DNA of 64,000 bases from an uncultured Lachnospiraceae bacterium. GTDB taxonomy: Bacteria; Bacillota; Clostridia; Lachnospirales; Lachnospiraceae. Location of the stretch: assembly GCA_947565425.1 (NCBI GenBank), contig CANOFW010000012.1:1-64000 (forward strand), given 5' to 3'. Positions 53,792-61,837 of this stretch are shown piece by piece; within the stretch, counting starts at the first letter, position 1; every line of letters begins with the position of its first letter. Both the position numbers and the translations under genes were made by a program. The notes beneath the pieces are model-generated. The model saw only the letters and a program-made list of their open reading frames with translations, was not told the DNA's origin and did not search any database.

Positions 53792-54552
53792 CAGATATTT
53801 CGATTACGATTGTAGCGTTTAATGATGAGATAGATGTGAGGAATGCTGTGCGTTCCATTATGGAACACACGAATGGCAAGCTGTCCAAAATCATTTATAT
53901 TGTAGATAATAGTACTGAGGCAAATAAGCTGTCTTCGCTGGCAGAAGAATATGAGGATGTTGTTTATCAAAGGCCGGGAAGGAACTTAGGATTCGGCGGT
54001 GGGCACAATTATGTGTTGTCCGAGCTGGATTCTTTGTACCACGCCATTGTCAATCCTGATATTCTGCTGACGGAAGACAGTTTTTCTGTATTGTTGTCCT
54101 TTTTGGCATCTTCTAAGGTGGGGATGGCGGTGCCGCGGCTTCTGGATGAACAGGGGAATTTGCAGGCGGTGTATCGCAGGGAACTGACCGTTTTTGATAT
54201 GGCGGTGCGTATGTTTTTTCCTTCACATTTCCAGAAGAGACAGCGTTATCATACGATGCAGGACATGGATTATGGGAAACCGTTTGCGGTTCCGTTTGCT
54301 CAGGGCAGTTTCCTTGTTATCCGCACGGAGTTGTTTCGTAAGCTGGGTGGGTTTGATGACCGTTATTTTATGTATATGGAGGATGCGGACCTCTGTAAAC
54401 GGGTGAACAAAGCAAGCAGCTTGTGGTACTGTCCGGACACGGCGGTGATACACAAGTGGGAGCGCGGCTCCCACAAGGATAAGAAGCTGCTGAGGATTCA
54501 CATATCGTCCATGTTTCGCTATTTCAAAAAATGGGGGTGGAAGTTGTGGTAG
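53788..54552 (+). CDS. GT2 glycosyltransferase (rhamnosyltransferase-like)
   Basis: A 254-residue cytosolic GT-A enzyme. Opening DISITIVAFNDEIDVRNAVRS, VVYQRPGRNLGFGGGHNYVL and HAIVNPDILLTEDSF (the Asp near the metal site) resemble rhamnosyltransferases of the WbbL/RfbN group. AVPRLLDEQGNLQ, GSFLVIRTELFRKLGGFDDR and FMYMEDADLCKRV are the further conserved blocks, the last with the likely catalytic acid residues. The start overlaps the sugar transferase stop by four bases, and the next glycosyltransferase overlaps its end, so three enzymes are made as one block. The true donor sugar is a guess. Confidence 0.88.
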   Translation: MTDISITIVAFNDEIDVRNAVRSIMEHTNGKLSKIIYIVDNSTEANKLSSLAEEYEDVVYQRPGRNLGFGGGHNYVLSELDSLYHAIVNPDILLTEDSFSVLLSFLASSKVGMAVPRLLDEQGNLQAVYRRELTVFDMAVRMFFPSHFQKRQRYHTMQDMDYGKPFAVPFAQGSFLVIRTELFRKLGGFDDRYFMYMEDADLCKRVNKASSLWYCPDTAVIHKWERGSHKDKKLLRIHISSMFRYFKKWGWKLW

Positions 54553-55301
54553 CATTTATCCGTATTTCTGTTGTGTTGCCCGCTTACAATGGGGAAGCGT
54601 TTATCCGGCAGCAGTTGGAATCTATTTTGGCGCAAATGGGTGAGAGGGACGAGTTGATTGTCTCGGACGACGGCTCCGCAGATGGCACAGTTTCGATTGT
54701 GAAGGCGTATCAGTGCAAAGACAGCAGGATTCTTTTGCTCAAAGGCCCGGGGCAAGGAATTAAGAAGAATGTGGAGTACGCGCTTCGCCATGCCAGGGGG
54801 CGCTATATTTTTCTTGCTGACCAGGATGATATCTGGTTGGAGAACAAGATAGATTGTGTTCTAAAGGCTTTTGCACAGCAGGGTGCGTGCGTAGTTGTCC
54901 ATGACGCCCGGGTATTTGCAGATGAGGATATTACCCAGATACAGATGGAATCGTTTTATGCATTCCGCGGCTCCGGCGCAGGAGTTATCAAAAATATCAT
55001 TAAGAACAGTTATATCGGCTGCTGCATGGCGTTTCGCCGGGAATTGTTGGAGGTGATTCTACCGATGCCTGTTCAGATTGAGATGCATGATCAGTGGATT
55101 GGCATTCTGGGCGATTACTTTGCAGGAAAATCTTGTTTTCTGCCGGAGGCATTGTTGCTATACCGCAGACATGATGCGAATAATTCTTCTATGCAACATT
55201 ATGGAATTGTGAGGATGCTGCGCAACCGCCTGGTATTTCTGTGGTGTTTTTGTCGGAGGGTTTGGCGCAATCACCGAAAAAGACGAACTATTCAGCCTTA
55301 A
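54546..55301 (+). CDS. GT2 glycosyltransferase (alpha-L-Rha/Glc-type family 2)
   Basis: A cytosolic GT-A enzyme of about 251 residues. ISVVLPAYNGEAFIRQQLES, IVSDDGSADGT and FLADQDDIWLENKI (DxD-type metal site) mark it as GT2; HDQWIGILGDYFAG and LYRRHDANNS are late conserved blocks seen in rhamnan/O-antigen transferases. The start is uncertain: GTG 54546 has GGGGGTGG close upstream, whereas the in-frame ATG 54531 lies further inside the preceding gene without a ribosome site. Either way it overlaps the previous gene. It is the last gene before the large 301-bp palindromic element, and no terminator other than that element is visible. Confidence 0.85.
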   Translation: MVAFIRISVVLPAYNGEAFIRQQLESILAQMGERDELIVSDDGSADGTVSIVKAYQCKDSRILLLKGPGQGIKKNVEYALRHARGRYIFLADQDDIWLENKIDCVLKAFAQQGACVVVHDARVFADEDITQIQMESFYAFRGSGAGVIKNIIKNSYIGCCMAFRRELLEVILPMPVQIEMHDQWIGILGDYFAGKSCFLPEALLLYRRHDANNSSMQHYGIVRMLRNRLVFLWCFCRRVWRNHRKRRTIQP

Positions 55302-55308
55302 TTTTTGT

Positions 55309-55609
55309 ACAGCCCTATTCCATAGAACTTTTATATTAGTAGGATATAAAAATACTTATGGGAACCATTTGTTTCCAGCAGATTCCCCTTCCATACAGCC
55401 ACCGGGAAACGTGACTGGATTTTTAGCATCCCTAGCTCCGGGGAGGGACGGATTCTATTAATTCCCTTCCATCTCCCGGAGACAAGGGATGCACAAAACC
55501 CATCAAATGTTTCCCTTATGTCAGTATGGAGGGGAATCTGTAAATAAACATATATTGCCCATAAGTATTTTTGCACAACAGTATAGAAAGTTCTATGGAA
55601 TAGGGCTGT
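55309..55609. repeat. 301-bp element folding end to end as one long imperfect hairpin
   Basis: Terminal inverted repeats of 23 bp are exact (55309-55331 with 55587-55609, starting ACAGCCCTATTCC). Further nested pairs line up in order: 55348-55362 with 55558-55572 (15 bp exact), 55379-55396 with 55524-55540 (one bulge), 55404-55410 with 55509-55515, 55426-55433 with 55485-55492, and a CTCCGGGG/CTCCCGGAG apex. No target duplication was evident. This is the shape of a MITE or of a folded RNA; no coding content is seen. Confidence 0.88.
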
Positions 55610-55666
55610 CATATAAAAATTATGGCTGAATAGATACGAATTCAGTAAATTTTAAGAATTAGGCGG

Positions 55667-55695
55667 TTGATAAATAGGGGGAAATATTATAAGAT
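55667..55695 (+). promoter_or_regulatory. Sigma-A promoter for LCP copy 2 and glmS
   Basis: TTGATA (55667-55672), 17-nt spacer, TAAGAT (55690-55695), 49 bp before the ATG. Confidence 0.7.
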
Positions 55696-55744
55696 AAGTC
55701 GGTAAGTGTGTCAACAGTAAACATAGCATAGGCAAGGTGAGGAT

Positions 55745-56869
55745 ATGGCAAAGAAGACAAGCAGCCGTGGAATGAGCCCGGCGGCAAGAAGAGCGATGCG
55801 GGCAAAGCGGCGTCGGAGAAAAGTAATATTGGTTTGTTTGGAGCTGCTGATTTTGGGCGGTGCATTGGCATGGATTTGGACCAATGCTAAGATGGACAAG
55901 ATTGATACGGATAAGAATTTTCAGGCAAAGGATGTTGAAAATGAGGAGTTGTCGGAGGAAACGAAGGATGTGTTGCGCAATTATACGACGATTGCCTTGT
56001 TTGGCCTTGACAATCGCGACAGTAATTCTTATAGCAGAGGGAATTCCGATGTAATCATGTTGGCGAGAATTGATGATAAGACGAAAGAGGTACGCCTCGT
56101 CTCTGTGTACCGTGATACATTCCTCAAAATGGCGGATTTGGACAATACAGAGGCTTATAGCAAGGCGAATGCCGCCTATGCAGTGGGAGGCCCTGAGCAG
56201 GCGGTACGTATGCTGAACACGAATCTTGACCTCGATATTGCAGAGTATGTGTCATTTGACTTTAATGCCGTGGCAGAAGCGGTAGATATTTTAGGCGGCG
56301 TGGAGATTGAGATTACAGAAGAAGAGTGTGTACATTTGAACAATTACTGCGTGGAAACTTCCAAGGTGACCGGCAAGAGCTATGACCAGCTTCCGGGGGC
56401 AGGTACATATAATTTGAACGGTGTGCAGGCAGTCTCTTATGGAAGAATCCGCTATACGGCGGGAGATGATTTCAAACGAACGGAACGTCAACGTCTGGTT
56501 GTGAATAAAATGGTAGAAAAAGCGTTACAATCAGATATAGGAAAAATTAATGATCTGATAGATACTGTCTTTCCGAAAATTAAGACGAGTCTGGGCAAGA
56601 CGGAGCTGATAAATATGGCTCTGGACGCTTTTCATTATAAATTGGGAGAGAGCAGGGGATTCCCCTTTGATTTACAAAATAAGGTGATACCCATTTCTTA
56701 TCAGCAATCAAATGCAGACTGCGTGGTGCCTAAAGATTTGGCGTCCAATGTGAAGCAGCTCCACGATTTCTTGTATGGGACGACAGGTTATACTGTGACG
56801 GACAGTGTTCAGGGAATCAGCGATGAGATCATCTACCGTACCGGAGTGGCGGTAGACAGCGGTGAATAG
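55745..56869 (+). CDS. LytR-CpsA-Psr (LCP) family wall glycopolymer ligase, copy 2
   Basis: A 374-residue single-pass membrane protein with the active site outside. A very basic cytosolic start (RAMRAKRRRRKVI) leads to one helix (VCLELLILGGALAWIWTNA, about 29-49) and the LCP domain (about 80-265): YTTIALFGLDNRDSNSYSRG, SDVIMLARIDDKTKEVRLVS, VYRDTFLKM, GGVEIEITEEE and YGRIRYTAGDDFKRTERQR with the usual Arg/Asp residues that hold the polyprenyl pyrophosphate. It resembles the copy at 40793 but is diverged. It directly follows glycopolymer synthesis genes and precedes glmS by 17 bp, so it is the likely ligase for that polymer. Confidence 0.93.
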   Translation: MAKKTSSRGMSPAARRAMRAKRRRRKVILVCLELLILGGALAWIWTNAKMDKIDTDKNFQAKDVENEELSEETKDVLRNYTTIALFGLDNRDSNSYSRGNSDVIMLARIDDKTKEVRLVSVYRDTFLKMADLDNTEAYSKANAAYAVGGPEQAVRMLNTNLDLDIAEYVSFDFNAVAEAVDILGGVEIEITEEECVHLNNYCVETSKVTGKSYDQLPGAGTYNLNGVQAVSYGRIRYTAGDDFKRTERQRLVVNKMVEKALQSDIGKINDLIDTVFPKIKTSLGKTELINMALDAFHYKLGESRGFPFDLQNKVIPISYQQSNADCVVPKDLASNVKQLHDFLYGTTGYTVTDSVQGISDEIIYRTGVAVDSGE

Positions 56870-56886
56870 CAGGAGGGATTAGTGGT

Positions 56887-58713
56887 ATGTGCGGAATAGT
56901 AGGATATGTAGGGAACTCACAGGCGGCGCCCATTTTATTGGACGGATTGTCAAAACTGGAATACAGAGGTTATGATTCTGCGGGGATTGCAGTTTATGAT
57001 GGAGAAAAGATTCATGCGCAGAAGGCATGTGGGCGACTGAAGGTTCTTAGTGAACTGACGCATGATGGAGCCACGATGCCGGGAACGGCAGGAATTGGGC
57101 ATACTCGCTGGGCAACCCATGGCGCGCCCACAGGCAGCAATGCGCATCCTCATTTTAACCAGGATGAGAGCATAGCGGTTGTGCACAATGGAATTATTGA
57201 AAATTATCAGAAATTGAAAAAATATCTGGAAGGCAAAGGCTTTCAATTTGTATCGGATACCGACACGGAAGTAGTGGCGCATCTATTGGACTATTATTAT
57301 AAAGAGGACCCGATGGAAGCTATTTTAAGGGTTATGAACCGTGTAGAAGGCTCTTATGCCTTAGGGATTATGTTTAAATCACACCCAGGCGTGTTATATG
57401 CGGTGCGCAAGGACAGCCCCCTGATTGTGGGGCACGGCGGGGACGGCAACCTGATTGCCTCTGACGTGCCGGCGGTGCTCAAATATACGCGCAATGTTTA
57501 TTTTATCCAAAATGAAGAGATTGCAGTGTTATCGGGAGAATCTATTTCCTTTTATAATGTGGATGGCGAGGAGATTGCCAAGGAGCCTTCCACGATTGAT
57601 TGGGACATCAACGCTGCGGAAAAAGGCGGTTATGAGCATTTCATGTTAAAGGAAATGTATGAGCAGCCTCAGACCGTACGGGATACGCTTAGTCCGCGGA
57701 TTAAGGGCGGTATGGTGGATATTGAGGAACTTGGCATGTCGGATGAGGAGATCCGCGGAATCGGCAGGCTGCATATCATTGCTTGCGGCTCCGCTTACCA
57801 CACGGGCATGACAGCGAAATATATATTTGAAGGTATGGCGCGCATTCCCGTGGACGTAGACCTTGCGTCGGAGTTTCGTTACCGCAATCCAATCCTTGCA
57901 GAAAATGATTTGGTTATTATTATCAGTCAGTCCGGGGAAACGGCAGACTCGCTGGCGGCATTGCGTGAGGCGAAGAGCAGGGGCATCAAGACGCTCGGCA
58001 TTGTCAATGTAGTAGGTAGTTCTATTGCCAGAGAAGCGGATAAGGTGATGTATACCTGGGCGGGGCCGGAAATTGCCGTGGCGACCACCAAAGCGTACAG
58101 CGCGCAGCTCATTGCAGAATACTTGCTTGCCATTAAATTTGCGCAGGTGCGAGGAGAGATCACGGAGCAGCAGGTTGTCTCCTACCTCAAGGATTTGCAG
58201 AAGCTTCCAGAACAGATAGAGATGCTCCTCAGTAATAAAGGCAAAATTCAGCATTTTGCCAACCGTTATATTTCGGCAAAAGACGTCTTTTTTGTGGGGC
58301 GCGGGATTGACTATGCAATTTCTCTGGAGGGTTCCTTAAAACTCAAGGAGATTTCGTATATTCACTCTGAGGCATATGCAGCCGGGGAACTCAAACATGG
58401 AACGATTTCGCTGATAGAAGAAGGAACTTTAGTTGCCTCGGTTTTAACGCAGGAAGAGTTATATAAGAAGACCATCAGCAACATTGTAGAGCTGAAAAGC
58501 CGCGGGGCGTTTGTGCTTGCTGTAACGAATACCGGCAATACGGAGATTGAGAAGGCGGCGGACTATGTAATTTATATTCCGCAGACAAATCGTTGGTTCA
58601 CAAATTCTCTGGCGATCATTCCTTTGCAGTTGTTTAGTTATTACGTAGCCGTAGGCAAGGGCTGTGATGTGGATAAGCCGCGGAACCTGGCAAAGTCCGT
58701 GACCGTAGAGTAA
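56887..58713 (+). CDS. glmS: Glutamine-fructose-6-phosphate aminotransferase (isomerizing)
   Basis: Makes glucosamine-6-phosphate from fructose-6-phosphate and glutamine, first step to UDP-GlcNAc for wall polymers. The 608-residue protein starts MCGIVGYVG with the catalytic Cys2 exposed by removal of Met; the glutaminase domain includes GIGHTRWATHGAPTGSNAHPH and HNGIIENY. Two SIS domains follow (ACGSAYHTGMTAKYIFE; GRGIDYAISLEGSLKLKEISYIHSEAYAAGELKHG) and the end DKPRNLAKSVTVE is the standard C-terminus. The gene begins 17 bp after the LCP gene, so there is no room for the glmS ribozyme that usually precedes glmS in Firmicutes; expression must be tied to the LCP promoter. Ribosome site CAGGAGGG. 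Confidence 0.97.
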   Translation: MCGIVGYVGNSQAAPILLDGLSKLEYRGYDSAGIAVYDGEKIHAQKACGRLKVLSELTHDGATMPGTAGIGHTRWATHGAPTGSNAHPHFNQDESIAVVHNGIIENYQKLKKYLEGKGFQFVSDTDTEVVAHLLDYYYKEDPMEAILRVMNRVEGSYALGIMFKSHPGVLYAVRKDSPLIVGHGGDGNLIASDVPAVLKYTRNVYFIQNEEIAVLSGESISFYNVDGEEIAKEPSTIDWDINAAEKGGYEHFMLKEMYEQPQTVRDTLSPRIKGGMVDIEELGMSDEEIRGIGRLHIIACGSAYHTGMTAKYIFEGMARIPVDVDLASEFRYRNPILAENDLVIIISQSGETADSLAALREAKSRGIKTLGIVNVVGSSIAREADKVMYTWAGPEIAVATTKAYSAQLIAEYLLAIKFAQVRGEITEQQVVSYLKDLQKLPEQIEMLLSNKGKIQHFANRYISAKDVFFVGRGIDYAISLEGSLKLKEISYIHSEAYAAGELKHGTISLIEEGTLVASVLTQEELYKKTISNIVELKSRGAFVLAVTNTGNTEIEKAADYVIYIPQTNRWFTNSLAIIPLQLFSYYVAVGKGCDVDKPRNLAKSVTVE

Positions 58714-58816
58714 AACACTTTTTTTTAAAATATTAGACACAGTTTTATCACAAATATTGCGTAAACTGCTTATTAGAAACAAAGGAAAACGTCAGACGAG
58801 AAAGGAGATATTTGTT

Positions 58817-60589
58817 ATGGAAGGCAATTTTAATAACAATAGCGGAAATGAAAATCGTTTTGGATCTAATGTGGACAGAAGTTTGAACAGCAATATAGAA
58901 AACGAGATAAAAAATACAAGTGAAAATAATGACATGGGCAGCGCCAAGAATGTGGGCGCAGATACACCGCAAAGCAGCACGGGTGCTCAGGGCTCTCTTT
59001 ATTCTTACAGTTATGTAAATCAGGAGAATCAGGAGCGCAACCCCAATTATTATGAGAGAAGAGAGGAAAATAATAGCAGCGCCCAGAGAGTTTATACAGC
59101 CGGAACTTATGAGAACACCTCAGGCGGCAACGATATGGGTAGTCAAGAGAATGCTCATGGAAGCAACGCCATGGGTGGTCAGGAAAACATTCATGGAAGC
59201 AATGCCATGGGTAGTCAGGAAAATGCTCACGGAAGCAACGCCATGGGTGGCTGGGAGAATGCGTCAGGAAGCCAAGGTACAGGACAGGGAACATTCCAGG
59301 GCAATGGAACTTCTGCCAATCGGGAGAACTTCTATAAAAAGGAAAAGAAACAGAAGACGCCAAGAACTAAAAAGCAGCATGGTTTTGGTATGACGGTAGC
59401 AAAATGTGCGTCGCTTGCGTTAGTGTTTGGACTTGTATCAAGTACTGTATTTTATGGAACAGGTTTTGCGTTCCGCAAGACCATGGGCGTGGATAAGGTT
59501 ACACAGGAGGCTACAGCGGAGACGACAGGCAAGTCATCAGATAAGACGGGCGGCAGTCTTTCGGCCACGAATGTGAGTACAGCGACTACTGTGACGGATG
59601 TTTCTGACATTGCGGAAAATGTAATGCCGTCTATTGTTTCCATCACAAATATGGGACAGGAGGCGCAGAGGGACTTTTTTGGCAGGACTTATACCCAGGA
59701 TACCTCGAGTGCGGGCAGCGGAATTATCATGGGACAGACGGACGATGAAATATATATTGCCACGAATAACCATGTGATTTCTAATTCTACGCAGCTTATG
59801 GTGAATTTTATTGACGACCAGCAGGTGCAGGCAGAGGTTAAGGGTACAGATGCGAGCACAGACCTTGCAGTATTGTCTGTAAAGACGAAGGATATTCCCA
59901 GTGATACCATGGAGAAGATTAAAGTGGCAACAGTGGGTAACTCAGAGGGAGTCAAAGTGGGCCAGAGTGTCGTAGCGATCGGAAATGCCTTGGGTTATGG
60001 GCAGGCAGTAACGACAGGCGTAATCAGCGCGGTAGACAGGGAAGTAACCGTACAAGATGAGATGACAGGCGCTGCAATTACGAATGATTTGCTGCAAACA
60101 GATGCAGCCATTAATCCTGGCAACAGCGGTGGTGCATTGCTGAATATGAATGGTGAAGTGATCGGTATCAATTCCGTGAAATACGCGGATACCCAGGTGG
60201 AAGGTATGGGTTATGCAATCCCCATCTCCGTAGCAGAGCCGATTATTAACAATATGATTTCCAGAGAGCTTGTGGATGAATCAAAATCTGCATATCTGGG
60301 CGTGTCCGGACAGGATATGTCTTCTGAGCTGGCAGAAAGTTTTGGTATGCCGGAGGGAATCTATATTACGATGGTAACAGAAAACAGCGCAGCAGAGCAG
60401 GCAGGAATCCACAAAGGTGATGTAATCACGAAATTTGACGGCAGGAAGCTATCTTCTATGAATAGCTTGGCGGATGCCATGCAGTATTATGAGGCAGGCA
60501 GTCAGGTAGAGGTAACTTTACAGAGAAATGAAAACGGTGAATGGAGGGAAGAGACGCTCACGGTTACACTTGGTAAGAAGAATGAATGA
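58817..60589 (+). CDS. HtrA/DegP-type membrane serine protease with PDZ domain
   Basis: A 590-residue quality-control protease, anchored with the catalytic part outside. The cytosolic N-terminal 195 residues are Asn/Gly/Ser/Gln-rich and hold 36-bp repeats; a membrane helix follows (VAKCASLALVFGLVSSTVFYG, about 195-220). The trypsin-like triad is His319 (NNHVI), Asp349 (STDLAV) and Ser437 (NPGNSGGALLN), followed by one PDZ domain (about 490-585, YLGVSGQDMSSELAESFGMP). ATG 58817 is chosen because AAAGGAGA lies 8 bases upstream; in-frame codons back to 58757 have none. It stands alone between glmS and arcC. Firmicute HtrA genes are often under CssRS-type control, but no operator was recognised here. 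Confidence 0.93.
   Translation: MEGNFNNNSGNENRFGSNVDRSLNSNIENEIKNTSENNDMGSAKNVGADTPQSSTGAQGSLYSYSYVNQENQERNPNYYERREENNSSAQRVYTAGTYENTSGGNDMGSQENAHGSNAMGGQENIHGSNAMGSQENAHGSNAMGGWENASGSQGTGQGTFQGNGTSANRENFYKKEKKQKTPRTKKQHGFGMTVAKCASLALVFGLVSSTVFYGTGFAFRKTMGVDKVTQEATAETTGKSSDKTGGSLSATNVSTATTVTDVSDIAENVMPSIVSITNMGQEAQRDFFGRTYTQDTSSAGSGIIMGQTDDEIYIATNNHVISNSTQLMVNFIDDQQVQAEVKGTDASTDLAVLSVKTKDIPSDTMEKIKVATVGNSEGVKVGQSVVAIGNALGYGQAVTTGVISAVDREVTVQDEMTGAAITNDLLQTDAAINPGNSGGALLNMNGEVIGINSVKYADTQVEGMGYAIPISVAEPIINNMISRELVDESKSAYLGVSGQDMSSELAESFGMPEGIYITMVTENSAAEQAGIHKGDVITKFDGRKLSSMNSLADAMQYYEAGSQVEVTLQRNENGEWREETLTVTLGKKNE
59135..59272 (+). repeat. 36-bp tandem repeats in the HtrA cytosolic tail
   Basis: Three full units begin at 59135, 59171 and 59207 and a degenerate fourth at 59243; each codes a 12-residue unit of the type MGSQENAHGSNA. 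Unit one and three share protein sequence, unit two differs by S-to-G and A-to-I. The run is hydrophilic and probably disordered; copy number is likely variable between strains. Confidence 0.9.
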
Positions 60590-60649
60590 TCATAGCTGAA
60601 AATTTGCTTTTAATATCATGGAAAATGTGATAATATAAGAACAAACTGA

Positions 60650-60681
60650 GACGCCAATCCGCAAATGTCAGGATTGGCGTC
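60650..60681 (+). promoter_or_regulatory. Hairpin in the arcC leader
   Basis: GACGCCAATCC (60650-60660), 10-nt loop, exact complement at 60671-60681. No T-run follows directly; it ends 10 bases before the GGAGG ribosome site of the carbamate kinase gene. It may terminate the HtrA transcript inefficiently or influence translation of arcC. Confidence 0.5.
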
Positions 60682-60703
60682 CTGTGTATATGGAGGTTTT
60701 TTC

Positions 60704-61636
60704 ATGAGAAAGAAAAAGATTGTAATCGCGTTGGGGCATGATGCCTTGGGAACAACGCTCCCGGAACAGAAGATTGCCACTAAGAAGGCGGCAAAAGCGG
60801 TGGTTGATTTAATAAAAGAGGATTATCAGGTGGTGATTTCTCATAGCAATGGCCCGCAGGTAGGGATGATTCATACGGCGATGGCAGAATTCTGCCGCAT
60901 TTACCCGGAATACACGGCAACGCCTATGTCAGTCTGCTCGGCGATGAGCCAGGGATATATCGGTTATGACCTTCAAAATGCCATTCGTACGGAACTCTTG
61001 AACCGGGGAATTTATAAACCGGTCTCCACGATACTTACGCAGGTGACGGTGGACCCTTATGACGATGCTTTTTACCATCCGTCCAAGGTGATTGGGCGTG
61101 TAATGACGGAGGAGGAGTCCGAGGCAGAAGAGAAAAAGGGCAATCATGTGGTAAAGACAGAGGAAGGCTACCGCAGAATCGTGGCGGCTCCCAAACCGGT
61201 GGATGTAATCGAGATTGACGCTATCCGTGCGCTTCTCGATGCAGATCAGATTGTGATTGCCTGCGGTGGCGGCGGTATTCCGGTGCTGGCGCAGCATAAT
61301 AAGCTTCAGGGAGCCAGTGCAGTGATTGAAAAGGATTCGGCAGCAGGGAGGTTGGCGGAATTGATTGAGGCGGACCGTCTGGTAATTCTTACCGGTGTTG
61401 AGAAAGTATGCTTGAACTTCGGTAAGGAGAATGAGCAGCCGTTGGAGGAGATGACGGTAGCACAGGCCGAGCAGTATATGGAGGAGGGGCAGTTTGAGGA
61501 GGGAACCATGCTGCCTAAGATTGAGGCTGCGCTTGCGTTTATCGGTAATTCCGCCGTGCGCAGCGCTTTGATTACCAAACTGAAGATATCTGAGGAAGAG
61601 AGTGTGGAAGTATCCGGTACGGTAATCCATAAATAG
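60704..61636 (+). CDS. arcC: Carbamate kinase
   Basis: Transfers phosphate from carbamoyl phosphate to ADP, giving ATP, ammonia and CO2; the last step of arginine deiminase or purine/allantoin catabolism. The 310-residue amino-acid-kinase fold shows HSNGPQVGMIHTAMAE, ILTQVTVDPYDDAFYHPSKVIG, ACGGGGIPVL, EKDSAAGRLAELIEADRLVILTGVEKV and GTMLPKIEAALAFIG. The usual N-terminal LGGNAL motif reads LGHDALG, a variant I regard as a subgroup feature. ATG 60704 is chosen because GGAGG lies 7 bases upstream; an earlier in-frame ATG (60665) falls in the loop of the leader hairpin. No arginine deiminase or ornithine carbamoyltransferase gene is adjacent. Confidence 0.93.
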   Translation: MRKKKIVIALGHDALGTTLPEQKIATKKAAKAVVDLIKEDYQVVISHSNGPQVGMIHTAMAEFCRIYPEYTATPMSVCSAMSQGYIGYDLQNAIRTELLNRGIYKPVSTILTQVTVDPYDDAFYHPSKVIGRVMTEEESEAEEKKGNHVVKTEEGYRRIVAAPKPVDVIEIDAIRALLDADQIVIACGGGGIPVLAQHNKLQGASAVIEKDSAAGRLAELIEADRLVILTGVEKVCLNFGKENEQPLEEMTVAQAEQYMEEGQFEEGTMLPKIEAALAFIGNSAVRSALITKLKISEEESVEVSGTVIHK

Positions 61637-61747
61637 CAGTTATGCGGATTTGTTTTTGTTAGTAAAGCTGACTCGCACCCCGCAGCAAGAATGCCGGCGG
61701 TATTCTTAGAATATTAAATGAGGTTTAAAATTATTTTAATTAAAAGA

Positions 61748-61807
61748 TTGATAGGTATTTGCAAAATTCATAAATTTAATTAAACTTAAAGATTTGCGAA
61801 TACCTAT
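61748..61807 (+). promoter_or_regulatory. pyk promoter framed by a 15-bp dyad (candidate operator)
   Basis: TTGATA (61748-61753), 17-nt spacer, TAAATT (61771-61776), start near 61783. The arms ATAGGTATTTGCAAA (61751-61765) and TTTGCGAATACCTAT (61793-61807) are complementary with one T-G mismatch and a 27-nt AT-rich centre. Because the left arm lies upstream of the predicted start, it cannot be part of the RNA, which favours a protein-binding dyad over an RNA hairpin. Confidence 0.55.
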
Positions 61808-61837
61808 TAAAAGATGAAAACTGAAAGGAGAAAATAA

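Larger units (their letters stand above)
55302..55744. other. 443-bp gap holding a giant hairpin element and the LCP-glmS promoter
   Basis: No gene is supported here. It contains the 301-bp inverted-repeat element (55309-55609) and a sigma-A promoter (55667-55695). A 93-codon minus-strand frame within the element looks accidental, as it mostly follows the palindromic arms. Confidence 0.7.

Noticed and set aside
55331..55612. 93-codon minus-strand frame inside the giant hairpin
   Set aside because: It follows palindromic arms, has no ribosome site, and its translation shows no protein-like pattern.
56870..56886. glmS ribozyme
   Set aside because: Only 17 bp are available between the LCP stop and the glmS start, far too short for the ribozyme.
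57646..58254. 202-codon minus-strand frame within glmS
   Set aside because: Shadow of a highly conserved gene, no domain signal.
60929..61630. 233-codon open frame on the minus strand
   Set aside because: Antisense to carbamate kinase with no start signal or domain content.
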